Shown: positions 41,140-50,900 of the stretch, piece after piece
How positions within the stretch are numbered: position 1 is the first letter of the stretch
Layout of the letters: each line of letters starts with the position of its first letter
Assembly: GCA_029961745.1 (NCBI GenBank)
Contig: CP124680.1
Coordinates: 4,402,001 to 4,466,000 of the forward strand
Source: Nocardioides sp. L-11A
Lineage (GTDB): Bacteria; Actinomycetota; Actinomycetes; Propionibacteriales; Nocardioidaceae
DNA: 64,000 nucleotides
Direction of reading: 5' to 3'
The notes under the pieces: model-generated
The model's input: only the letters and a program-made list of their open reading frames with translations
Database searches by the model: none
Told to the model about the DNA's origin: nothing
Program-made: the position numbers and the translations under genes

Positions 41140-42453
41140 ATGGTCAGTGATGGGGCGGTGGCGGGTCTGGAGGACCTGTCGGCGGTGGGGGTGCTCGAGT
41201 TCGTCGAGCGCCAGCACGCCGCGCGTCTGGAGGCTGAGCGTGAGGTGTTGCGGGCGGCGTATCAGTGGGCGGTGCTGCACCATCCCGACCGGCTGCCGCC
41301 CGATGATCGGCGGGGCCGGTCGCGGGCTCGTCGTGTGGGTGGGGCCGGCACGCCGCTGGTCACCGAGCATGCTGCGGCGGCGTTCGGTGCCCGGGTCCAG
41401 ACCAGCCCGTATGGTGCACGCCGGTTGATCGCGGATGCGGTCGATCTGCATCTCCGCCTCCCGAGGCTGTGGGCCGGTGTTCGGGCCGGCACGGTGCGGG
41501 TGCCGCATGCCCGCCATGTCGCGGCCGCGACCCGGGACCTCACTCCTGAGGAGGCGGCCTGGGTCGACGGTGAGGTCCATGAGGTCGCGGACGGCCGGTT
41601 GGCGTGGGCGAGGTTCGAGTCCGTGGTGGAGGGCAAGGTCGCCGCTGCTGCGCCGGAGTTGGCTCGGGTCCGGGAGGAGGCTGCGGCGAAGGAGCGGTGT
41701 GCTCGCATGTCGCGGGTCGACCGGCACGGGATGGCGACGTTCACCATCAAGGCGGACGCGGTCACGATCGCGGGGATCGATGCTGCGGTGAGCGTGGTCG
41801 CGGAGGAACTGAAAGAACGGCAGCCGGACGCGGCCGTGAATGACCGTCGGGTCGCTGCCGCTGCGTTGTTGCTCAACCCGGCCGGTCACGAGGGTCTCGA
41901 CCTCTCGGTCGGGCCGGTGAAGGTGCGAGCGAAGGTCTATCTCCATCTGTACGCCGATTCCCCGATCGCCCGGTTGGAGGGTCATGGTCCGGTCACGATC
42001 GGCCGCCTCACCCAGCTGCTGGGCGACAGCGGGTGCCAGGTGCGGGTCGCGCCGGTGGTGGATCTGCCCGGCCAAGCCCCGGTGGATGCCTATGAGATCC
42101 CCGCCCGGCTGCGTGAGGCGGTGCACCTGATCCACCCCGCCGACGTGTTCCCGTTCGCTGCGAACACCACCCGCAACGTCGATCTGGACCATGCGGTCCC
42201 CTACAGCGAGGGCGGGCCGACCAGCATCGGCAACCTGGGGCCGTTGACGCGTACCCATCACCGGGTCAAGACCCACGCCGGTTGGGAGGCGCGACATCCG
42301 TTCCCCGGGATCGTGATCTGGCGCGATCCCTACGGGGCCCACTACCTCATCGACCCGACCGGCACCCGCCGGGTCACCCCCACCACCGGTGACGAGACAC
42401 CGACCCGCACCGACATCATCCTCACCCAACTGCTGCTGAACTACGCGGCGTGA
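41140..42453 (+). CDS. HNH endonuclease with DUF222 (13E12 repeat family)
   Basis: 437 residues. N-terminal DUF222 region (HAARLEAEREVLRAAYQWAVLH, RRLIADAVDLHLRLPRLWAGVRAG) and C-terminal HNH nuclease motif (NVDLDHAVPYSEGGPTSIGNLGPLTRTHHRVKTHAGW). Such proteins are multi-copy in actinobacteria and linked with mobile DNA; activity is rarely shown. Codon use is less GC-biased than its neighbours (many T-ending codons), which suggests transfer. It overlaps the convergent lipoprotein gene by 13 nt. Confidence 0.88.
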   Translation: MVSDGAVAGLEDLSAVGVLEFVERQHAARLEAEREVLRAAYQWAVLHHPDRLPPDDRRGRSRARRVGGAGTPLVTEHAAAAFGARVQTSPYGARRLIADAVDLHLRLPRLWAGVRAGTVRVPHARHVAAATRDLTPEEAAWVDGEVHEVADGRLAWARFESVVEGKVAAAAPELARVREEAAAKERCARMSRVDRHGMATFTIKADAVTIAGIDAAVSVVAEELKERQPDAAVNDRRVAAAALLLNPAGHEGLDLSVGPVKVRAKVYLHLYADSPIARLEGHGPVTIGRLTQLLGDSGCQVRVAPVVDLPGQAPVDAYEIPARLREAVHLIHPADVFPFAANTTRNVDLDHAVPYSEGGPTSIGNLGPLTRTHHRVKTHAGWEARHPFPGIVIWRDPYGAHYLIDPTGTRRVTPTTGDETPTRTDIILTQLLLNYAA

Positions 42454-43556
42454 CCCGGCCCGTCGATCGTGACGGTGCCGGGGATGGCCTGCCACGGGCC
42501 GTCCGCGGTCCGGTACCGGCCGGTGTAGGTCGTCGACAGGCTGGGCAGGTACTCGCCCCTGCGCAGGTAGTTGTGGGTGATCCGGAGCTCGGGGTACGCC
42601 GCCCCCGGCTCGGACGTGGTCCGCGACCGTCCGTCGCCGAAGTGCCACACGAAGGTCGCCGGCGTCGCCTCCAGGGTGACCTGCTGCCCGAGGAGCGTGA
42701 CGGTCGTGCTGATCGGATCGGTGCTGGTCGTATAGAAGTTGGTCCTGAAGTTGACGAGGGTCAAGCCGTCGGGCGGCTGGATCGTGAGGGTCCCGGCGGG
42801 AAGCTCGAGCTCGGCGAACGCGCGTCGCACATCTTCAGCGGTGAGAGCTGGCTGGTCGGTTCCTGAACAGAAGCCGACTGCTAAGAACTCGCCCGCTACC
42901 AAGTCGGCAGCATCGCAGACGTTATTGCCCAGGAGAACTGGCTGTGCAGCGGCGCCCGTAGGTCCGCCCGTCCCGGTGTTGTCGTCTGCAACAGCCGTGC
43001 TTAGCGGAGACGCGGCTGTGATCGTCGCCGCAGGGTTGTGCGTCTTGCTGCCGTCACCTTCCACCACAACTTGTTCTGGAGCCGATGCAGCGAGCTTGGC
43101 TTCAAAGGCGATGTCGGAGGGGTTGCTGCCGTTGAGTTGATTGATCTTCTTCAGGCGAACTTTGTAGTCGCCGCCTTCGAGGTGGCCGCCAGACTTGTAG
43201 AGCCGTCGGATGCCGTCCATACCTGCGCCACACCCGCCGCAGTTCGGCCCCGACGCAGCCTTGAGCGCCTTCACATCGCCGGTCACCTGCGCGTAGTTGA
43301 TCAACTCCCAGTAGTACGTGATGAACGCCCGGGCGCCCTCCTCGTCCGCCCGCGTCGCCGCCCCCGGCAGCTCCGGCTCGGTCGGCGGCGCGGTGGGAGA
43401 GGGCGTGTCGATGGTGCCGGTCGGGCTCCAGGTCGAGGTCGGGTCGCGCGGTTCGGGGGAGTCATCACTGCAGGCGGCCGCGGAGAGGAGCAGGACGAGC
43501 GCGGCGGCGAGCAGACCGAGCACCGGCGGACCGCCGACGCTGCGGTGTGTGCGCAT
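42441..43556 (-). CDS. Composite lipoprotein: DUF6318-like N-terminus joined to a PKD-like C-terminus
   Basis: 371 residues. Signal peptide with lipobox LLSAAAC (C29), Pro/Thr-rich linker, then a block like DUF6318 lipoproteins (EEGARAFITYYWELINYAQVTGDVKALKAASGPNCGGCGAGMDGIRRLY). After about residue 210 it resembles the second half of actinobacterial PKD-domain proteins (TPATFVWHFGDGRS, RITHNYLRRGEYLPSLSTTYTGRY), which normally have their own signal peptide. The middle (about 42850-43290) has visibly lower GC. Best read as a fusion by deletion between two adjacent surface-protein genes. GGAGG precedes the ATG. Confidence 0.7.
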   Translation of the reverse strand: MRTHRSVGGPPVLGLLAAALVLLLSAAACSDDSPEPRDPTSTWSPTGTIDTPSPTAPPTEPELPGAATRADEEGARAFITYYWELINYAQVTGDVKALKAASGPNCGGCGAGMDGIRRLYKSGGHLEGGDYKVRLKKINQLNGSNPSDIAFEAKLAASAPEQVVVEGDGSKTHNPAATITAASPLSTAVADDNTGTGGPTGAAAQPVLLGNNVCDAADLVAGEFLAVGFCSGTDQPALTAEDVRRAFAELELPAGTLTIQPPDGLTLVNFRTNFYTTSTDPISTTVTLLGQQVTLEATPATFVWHFGDGRSRTTSEPGAAYPELRITHNYLRRGEYLPSLSTTYTGRYRTADGPWQAIPGTVTIDGPGHAA

Positions 43557-43713
43557 GGGTCCTCCCGAGAGGTGCAGCGCCCGGACCGGGACGCCTCGCG
43601 CCGCTATCCCGATCCGGGCGCTGGACGCCACCAAGACGGCGGCGGCCTGTGGAGGAACAGCCCGATATCCCCGGAAACCGTCATCGGCCGACCAGAGAGA
43701 GATTGATACTGAC

Positions 43714-43734
43714 TTATACTTGCGTGAAGTATAA
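43714..43734. promoter_or_regulatory. Operator palindrome upstream of the AAA ATPase gene
   Basis: TTATACTT-N5-AAGTATAA is a perfect 8-bp inverted repeat 25 nt before the ATG of the ATPase gene, in otherwise GC-rich DNA. It overlaps the likely promoter and suggests tight repression. No regulator gene is adjacent. Confidence 0.65.
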
Positions 43735-43759
43735 AGGCGTATCACAGCGTGGAGGCCGT

Positions 43760-44932
43760 ATGCCGAGCAATCCCTACACCCCCGGACAGGTGCCGCGGAT
43801 CCTCGCCGGCCGCGCCGTGGAGATGCGGCGGATCGAGGATCTGCTCGCGCGCGTCGCGACGTACGGCGAGCTCGGGGGCCCGCTCCTCGTGTTCCATGCG
43901 CCCCGCGGGATCGGCAAGACCTCGCTGCTGCGGGCCGGTCAGCGGCGCTCGGTGGAGTCCGGGTTCGTGACCGCCTGGGTGGCCTGCTCGCGCCAACAGC
44001 CCGTCCTCGCCGAGATCGCCTACAGCATCGCGCGCGCGCTCGAACGCGCCGACGCCGTCCCCGCGGGAGCCGCCGGCCATCGCTGGCGGGGCCAGCTCGA
44101 GCGGCTGACCGTCGAGGTCGGGATCCCGGGCGCGAAGGTCCAGGCCGAGGTGTCCCGGAAGGAGGCGACCGCTCCCCCGCACGCGGCCATCGGCGTCCTG
44201 GAGTCACTGCTGCACGAGGCGGCCGCGTCGGTCCGGCAGCACGGCGGCGCCGGCCTGTTCCTGCTCCTCGACGAGCTCCACACCGCGTCGGCCGACGAGA
44301 TGGCGGTCCTGCTCAACACGCTGCAGAACCTCGACGGCGAGCGCGCGGACAATCCGCTCGCGACGGTCGCCGCCGGGCTGCCGGTCACCCCCGAGGCCCT
44401 CACCCGCGCGGCGACCTTCGGCGAGCGGAGCAACTTCGTCTCCCTCGAGGTGCTCTCCGACGACGATGCCCGCGCGGCGCTCGTCGCCCCGGCCGAGGCC
44501 GAGGGCGTGGGCTGGTCCGAGGCGGCGCTCGCCGCGATCGTCGCCGAGTCGCGCGGCTATCCCTATCTGATCCAGCTGCTGGGCAGCACCACCTGGGACG
44601 CGGCCGCACCGGACACCGGCGACCGGCTCACCCTCACCGCCGTGAAGCGGGGCCTGCCGGTGGCCCGGGACCAGCTCGCCGCGATGCACCGGGCCCGCTG
44701 GGGTGCGGCGTCCCGGCTGGAGCGGCGCTTCCTCTCCGCCATGGCCGCCGCGGGCGACGGCAATGTCACCCGGGCGGCCATCGCGGCCGGCATGGGGGTC
44801 GACTCCCGTGCCATCAGCGTCCCCCGTGAGCGGCTGATCGAGAAGGGCGTGATCGAGCCGGTCGGGCACGGACTGGTGCGGTTCACCCTGCCCGGCTTCG
44901 GCGCCTTCGTGCGGGGCCTGGACGACGCCTGA
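43760..44932 (+). CDS. AAA ATPase (Orc1/Cdc6-like STAND-type ATP-binding protein)
   Basis: 390 residues. Walker A HAPRGIGKT (46-54), Walker B LFLLLDELHTAS, sensor-like AAGLPVTPE, and a C-terminal winged-helix-like part (FLSAMAAAGDGNVTRAAIAAGMGVDSRAISVPRERLIEKGVIEPVGHGLVRFTLPGF). It resembles Orc1/Cdc6-like ATPases in mobile or accessory regions. A DNA-binding role is inferred from the winged helix. GGAGG is 4 nt before the ATG. Convergent with the giant secreted protein; the operator at 43714 suggests it is normally off. Confidence 0.78.
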   Translation: MPSNPYTPGQVPRILAGRAVEMRRIEDLLARVATYGELGGPLLVFHAPRGIGKTSLLRAGQRRSVESGFVTAWVACSRQQPVLAEIAYSIARALERADAVPAGAAGHRWRGQLERLTVEVGIPGAKVQAEVSRKEATAPPHAAIGVLESLLHEAAASVRQHGGAGLFLLLDELHTASADEMAVLLNTLQNLDGERADNPLATVAAGLPVTPEALTRAATFGERSNFVSLEVLSDDDARAALVAPAEAEGVGWSEAALAAIVAESRGYPYLIQLLGSTTWDAAAPDTGDRLTLTAVKRGLPVARDQLAAMHRARWGAASRLERRFLSAMAAAGDGNVTRAAIAAGMGVDSRAISVPRERLIEKGVIEPVGHGLVRFTLPGFGAFVRGLDDA

Positions 44933-44953
44933 GCGGGCCGGGAGCCCGGGCGC

Positions 44954-47900
44954 TCAGCGGCGGACCTTGATCCGCACCACCGCCCGCGCTCTCTCGACCT
45001 CGGCGTTGCCGGCGAAGACGACCTTCAACCGCCGGGTGCCCACCCGCTGGAAGGCCGGCAGCCGCAGCTTCACGACCCCGTCGCGGACGACGGCCCGGAC
45101 GTTCTTGGCACCGGGGATCTTGACCGTCACGGTGCCGTCGGCGCCGACGCCGGGCGGTACGTCGACGCGGACGCGCACCACCGCCCGGGTCCGGCGGACT
45201 TGGATCCGCTTCGGCTTCACCTTCAGCACCCGGACCTCCGCCTGGGCCTTGATGACGTGCACCCGGACCGGCGTCGAGGCCGCAGCATAGGTCCCGTCGC
45301 CGTCGTAGGCCACCCGCAGCTGATGGGTGCCCACCGGCAGTGACCGGGCCGGGAGCACGACGTACGCCGTGCCGCCCGCGAGCTGTCCGGTGCCGACGAC
45401 CGTGGTGCCGGCGAGGACGCGCACCGCCCCGCTCGGAGCTCCCTCGGCGCCTGCCGCCCGGACCGTCAGCGTCGCGGCGCTGCCGAAGCCGACCTCCAGG
45501 TCGCCGGCGCTGACCGTCAGCCGCGCCGGGTCGGTCGGGTCGACCGGTGCGTCGGGGTCCAGCGGCGCGACGTAGTGGACGTCGCCGACGGAGGATCCGG
45601 CGACCAGGCGGTAGGCGCCCGGCTCGTCCGGCAGCACCAGGTCGAGGGTGGCGCGGCCGTCCCCGTCGAGGGTGCGCTGGCCCAGGTAGGCGATGTCGGG
45701 GGCGGCTGGCGCGGCCGGGTCCGCCGGCGCGCGCAGCACCAGCACACCCGACTCGGCGCCGGCGGCGGCCGGTCCCAGGTCGAGGGTCAGGGTGATGGCG
45801 CCGTCCGGGCCGGCGGCCAGCGTGTGGCCGGGCGTGCTCGCCGCGGACGCCGCCGGCGTCGCCCGGGCGCCGAAGCCCGGTGCGGGTCGGCCGAGGCCGG
45901 CGCTCCGCTCACCCGCGCCGGCCGGGGTGCGGAGCACCGGCCGGGCGAGATCGGTGTCCCATCGCCACACCTGCGCCAGGTCGAACCCGATCCCGGACCA
46001 GGTGCCGGGCTGCGCCAGCTCGGCGGCGGTGAGCGAGCCGCCGTTGCGCGTGGCCGGGCCCACCTCGGTGCTGACCTGCACGGCGGGGACCAGGGAGTCG
46101 AGTGCCCACAGGTCCTCCAGGGTGGCCGACTCGGTGCCGGCGAACCGGGCGATCACGCGGTGGGCGTTCGTGGTCGCCGTGACCGCGGGGCTGAGCACGA
46201 CGCCGTGCCGGACGACGGTCCCGGCGTTGCGGGCGTAGCCGGTCAGCCCGCCCGCCGAGGCGGCCGCGGACCGGACCTCGCCGGTCGCGTAGACGCGCTC
46301 CGTCGTGCTCGGCGCGTCCGCGACGCCGATGATCCCGCCGGCGTAGGCAGCGGTCGTGGTCGTCACGTCCGCGGTCGACCACGCGTCGCGCAGGGTGCCG
46401 AAGGAGTCGCCCGCGATGCCGCCGGCGTACGACGGCGCGCTGACGGACCCGGACACGCCGACCCGCTCGACGGTCCCCCTCAGGGTGTCGACCAGGCCTC
46501 CGGCCTTGTTGCCGGTCTTGCTGATCTCCACGTCCGTCAGGACCAGGTCGGTCACGACGCCGGTCGTGTCGATCACCCCGAAGAGCCCGCCCTCGGTGGA
46601 CCGCAGGCCGCGGATCTCGTGGCCGGCCCCGTCGAGGGTGCCGCGGAAGGTCGGGACCCGGACCGCGGCCCCGGCCAGGTCGAGGTCGGCGGCGAGCCGG
46701 AACCGCTCGTCGGGGTACATCGCGAGCGCCGTCAACTCGGCGGCGGTGGTGACCAGCCAGGCGCCGTCCTCGTCCTGCCCGGCGGTCGGCCCCGGCCGCT
46801 CGGGCACGTCCTCCGTGGCGGTCCGCAGCACCGGCCGGTCGCCGTTGGCGTCCCAGGCCCAGGTCTGCTCGAGGTCGAAGCCGAGAACGTCGGCCCAGGT
46901 GGCCTGCCGCACGGCATCCGCCGCCGACACGGTCGCGCCGTTGAGCGTGGCCGGACCGGTCGCGGTGGCCGATTGGACGCCGGCCACCACGTACTCGGCG
47001 GCGTAGAGGTCCGCGAGGGTCGCGGTCTGGCCGTTGGCCGATCGGGCCACGACCCGCTGCGTGGTCGTCGTCCCGGTGACCGAGGGATTGAGCGCGAACG
47101 CCTGGCGCACCACGGTCGCGCTGTTGCGCGCGTAGCCGCTGATGCCACCGCCCGACGTACCGGTCGCGGTGACCGCGCCCGTCGCGTAGACCCGCTCGGT
47201 CAGGCTCGGTGCGTCCGCGACGCCGACGATGCCGCCGGCGTAGTTGCCGCTCGACGTACGCACCGTGGCGGTCGAGTAGACGTCGCGGATCGTGCCGAAG
47301 GAGTCACCGGCCACGCCCGCGGCGTACTCCTTGGCGGTGACCGAGCCCGAGGTCCAGACCCGCTCGACGGTGCCGCGCAGCGTGTCGGTCAGCGCACCGG
47401 CACGAGCGGCCGGCTTGTCGATGCTCACCTCGACGAGCCCGAGGTCACGCACCGCCCCGTCGGCGCCGATCAGGGCGAACAGGCCCCCGGCCGCGGACGT
47501 CCAGCCGCGGATCTCGTGGCCGGCACCGTCGAAGACACCGTTGAACGGGCGCCGGGTCGCGAGCTGTGGCACCTCCGTCCCGCTGAGGTCGAGGTCGGCG
47601 GCGAGCCGGTAGCTCTCCTCCGGGAACGCGGTGACCTGGGCCAGCTGCGCCGGCTCGGTGATCAGGTACGAGCCGTCCTGGTCCTGCGGGAGGCTCGGCG
47701 CGACCGACGTGTCGTCGATCTCCTCGGGGGTGCCGCGCAGCAGCGGACGCTTGGCCTTCGCGTGCCACTCCCAGACCCCGTCGAGGTCCCAGCCGAGCCC
47801 GGCGAACCAGGACGCGGTGCGCAGGTCGGCCGCCCGGACGACCTCGCCCTTCCAGTTGTCGGCCGCGGGCGGGTCGGTCAGGCTCTCCCCCGTCACGGTG

Positions 47901-50900
47901 ACGCCCGAGCTGCGGTAGTTGCGCGAGAGCTCCGCGATCTGGCCGTCGGCCACGCGCCCCACGATGGCGTGCGCGAAGGACGGCGCCTGGACGACGTCGT
48001 TGAGGGACACCGACTGGGACACCACGGTGTTCTCGTAGCCGTAGCTGACGACGCCGCCCGCGTTGCGCCCCTGGGCCCGCACCGCACCCGTCGACAGCAG
48101 TCGCTCGCTGGTCGATCCGCCGATCGCGATCGCGACCACGCCGCCGGCGTACAGGCCGGTGGTGGTGACGTCGGCGGTCGAGTAGGAGTCACGGATCGTG
48201 CCGTAGTGGTCGCCGACGATGCCGCCGGCGCGGGTGGCTCCGGTGATCGAGCCCGCGGTCCGGACCCGCTCGATCAGGCCGTGGTTGACATCGGCGACCA
48301 GGCCGACCGTGCCGCGCTCGGTCGTGACGTCGCCGACGACCGCGAGGTCGCGGACGGTGCCGTAGTTGTCGGCGAACAGGCCGACGCCCTCGGTGCCGGG
48401 CGGGGTGAAGCCGGTGATCGTGTGTCCGGCGCCGTCGAGGACGCCGGTGAAGGAGACCAGCCGGTCGATCTGCCCGTGCGTCTCGCCGGTGAGGTCGAGG
48501 TCGGTGGTCAGGCGGTAGTACCCGGCGGGGTCGTTGGCGATCTTGGCCAGGTCGGCGCCAGAGGCGATCAGGTACGGGTCGTCCTCGGTGCCCTCGCCGC
48601 CGATGCCCTCGCGGGCCACGATCGGCGCGGTCATGGGGCGCGCGCTCCCGAGGCCGTCCCAGGCGTACACCTCGAGGGTGTCGCTCGGGTTCACCGGCAG
48701 CGGCGTGGCGAAGGTGGCGAACTGCTCGGAGCCCTGGTGGTCCAGCGTGACGTCCACGGTGCGCAGGTCGCGCAGCTCGCGGCCCGTGCTGTCGTAGGTC
48801 GCGGCGACCACGGTGGTCGACGCCGGTGCTCCCTCGGTGCTGAGCACGCCGACACCTTCGAGCCGGCGGTCGGCCACGTCGGTGGAGGTGATCCGCCAGT
48901 GACCGGTGGGCTTCGTGACGGTGTAGCTGTCGACCTCTCGGCCGTCGACCGTGTACGTCGTCAGCGTCAGCCCTGCGTCGGTGGCCTCGAGCACCGTGCC
49001 CATCTGGGCGTCCTCGTCGAAGACGACGTCGTCCCACCAGTGCACGACGTTGTCGTAGAACTTCGGCCCGGCCGAGCCGAGGGTCACGAAGGTCGTGCCG
49101 AGGGCCTCCTCCTCGGGCGTCGCGGCCAGGCGTCCGTCGTAGATGGTGGAGCGCTTGTAGATGTGGTCGTGACCGCCGACGTAGAGGTCGACGCCGAGCT
49201 TCTCGAACGCGGCGGTCAGCTTGGGCCGGTCGGCAGCCAGGGGGCCGTCGTTGCCGTGCGAGCCGCCGTAGTAGGAGTAGTGGCCGGTGACGACGTTCCA
49301 CGTCCGGTCCGAGGCCCGGATGTCGCGGGTGAGCCACTCGATCTGCTTGTCCATGTCGTCCACGGAGTTGAGCACCGCGATGTGCACGTCGCCCCGGTCG
49401 AAGGAGTAGTTGCTCTCGCCGATGGCGCCGTTCTTGGGGGTGTCGAACATGTTGCCGAAGATCGTCGTGCGCTCCTCGGAGAGCGCGTTGTAGTCGAGGT
49501 CCCCGTAGGTCTCGTGGTTGCCGGCCACCGGCGCGTACTGCACGTCGAGCCCGTCGAAGACGTGCTCGAAGACCTCCTCCCAGTACTGCCCGCGGCCACC
49601 GTTGTCGACCAGGTCGCCGGTCTGCAGCAGGGTGCGGCCGCCCGGGGACTTCTCCTGCAGGGTCGCCAGGACGTCGCGCAGCAGGCCGAGGTCCCCCGCG
49701 TCGTGGCTGGTCGCCTGGAGGTCGCCGATCGCGTAGATCGGCTCGTTGCCGGCGCCGCCGGCCACGAACGCGCCCTGCACCTCGGTCCAGGCATCGGTCG
49801 CGGCGGGCGAGGGAGCGGCGCCGTCGACGGCCACGCCGAACCGGTACTCGTAGCGGTCGCCGTCGGTGAGGCCGGTGAGGTCGAACTCGTGGCTGCGCAG
49901 TGTCTGACCGGTGATCGAGTGCTGGTAGACCGGCTCGTCGTTGCCGATCGTGTTGACCTCGTAGGCCCGGTCGTTGGTCGAGGTGAGCACCTCGGCGCTC
50001 GCCCAGTCGTCACCGCCGGCCGGCCGGACCTGCGCGTAGACCTTGTCGATGGCGCGGTCGGTGGAGACGGCGATGCCGGCGCCGCCCGCCTGCTCGGTCA
50101 CCGTCGCGGTGCTGCCGAAGTACTGGAAGACCCCGTCGGGGTCGAGGGTGTCCTGGTCCACGACGATGCGCAGCAGCTCGGTGCCGATATTGCCCTGTGC
50201 GTCCGCGGCCTTCACCACGACGAAGTGGTCGTCGTAGCCGCGCACCCGGAAGGCGCCGTCGGCGACGCCGACGACGCCGGCCGCGTCGTACACCTCGTAG
50301 GTGAGGGTGGGCTCGAGACCGGAGTCGTCGGTCGCGGTGACCCGCGGCAGCTCGATCATCGCGCCGTACGCCGCCGTGGCCGGGAACCCGTCGTCGACGG
50401 TGATCTCGGGCGCGTAGTTGGCTCCGCGGGTCGTCTCGCCGATCCAGATCGGCGCGGAGACGGCGACATGACCGTCGGTCTGGGTGGCGCGCACGAAGTA
50501 CCAGTCGCCCTCGGCGACCGCCTGCTCGTGCTCCAGGCTCAGGGTGCGGCCCGTGACGCCGGCGAACGCGTGGGCGACGGCCCCGCCGTTGGTGACCAGA
50601 TCGACCCGGGTGAACGCGTCGCGCTCGTCGGGGTCCTCGAGCCGGACGTCGAAGCGCACCGTCGTCGTGTCGGCCGGGAGGATCGAGCCCATCAGCCGGT
50701 CGTTGCCGGCGAAGGCGAGCTCCAGATTGCCGTCCTGGCTGCTGTAGGTGCTGCGGTCCTTCATCGCGGCGTACAGGCCGTCGAGGGAGTGCTCGGTGGC
50801 CCACACCCCGCTGATCGCCTGGTTGCCGCTGACCCAGGTCGCGGAGTGCTCGTCGCCGTTCCAGACCGGGCCGAGGTGCCAGCCGGTGTCCAGCGCGGCG

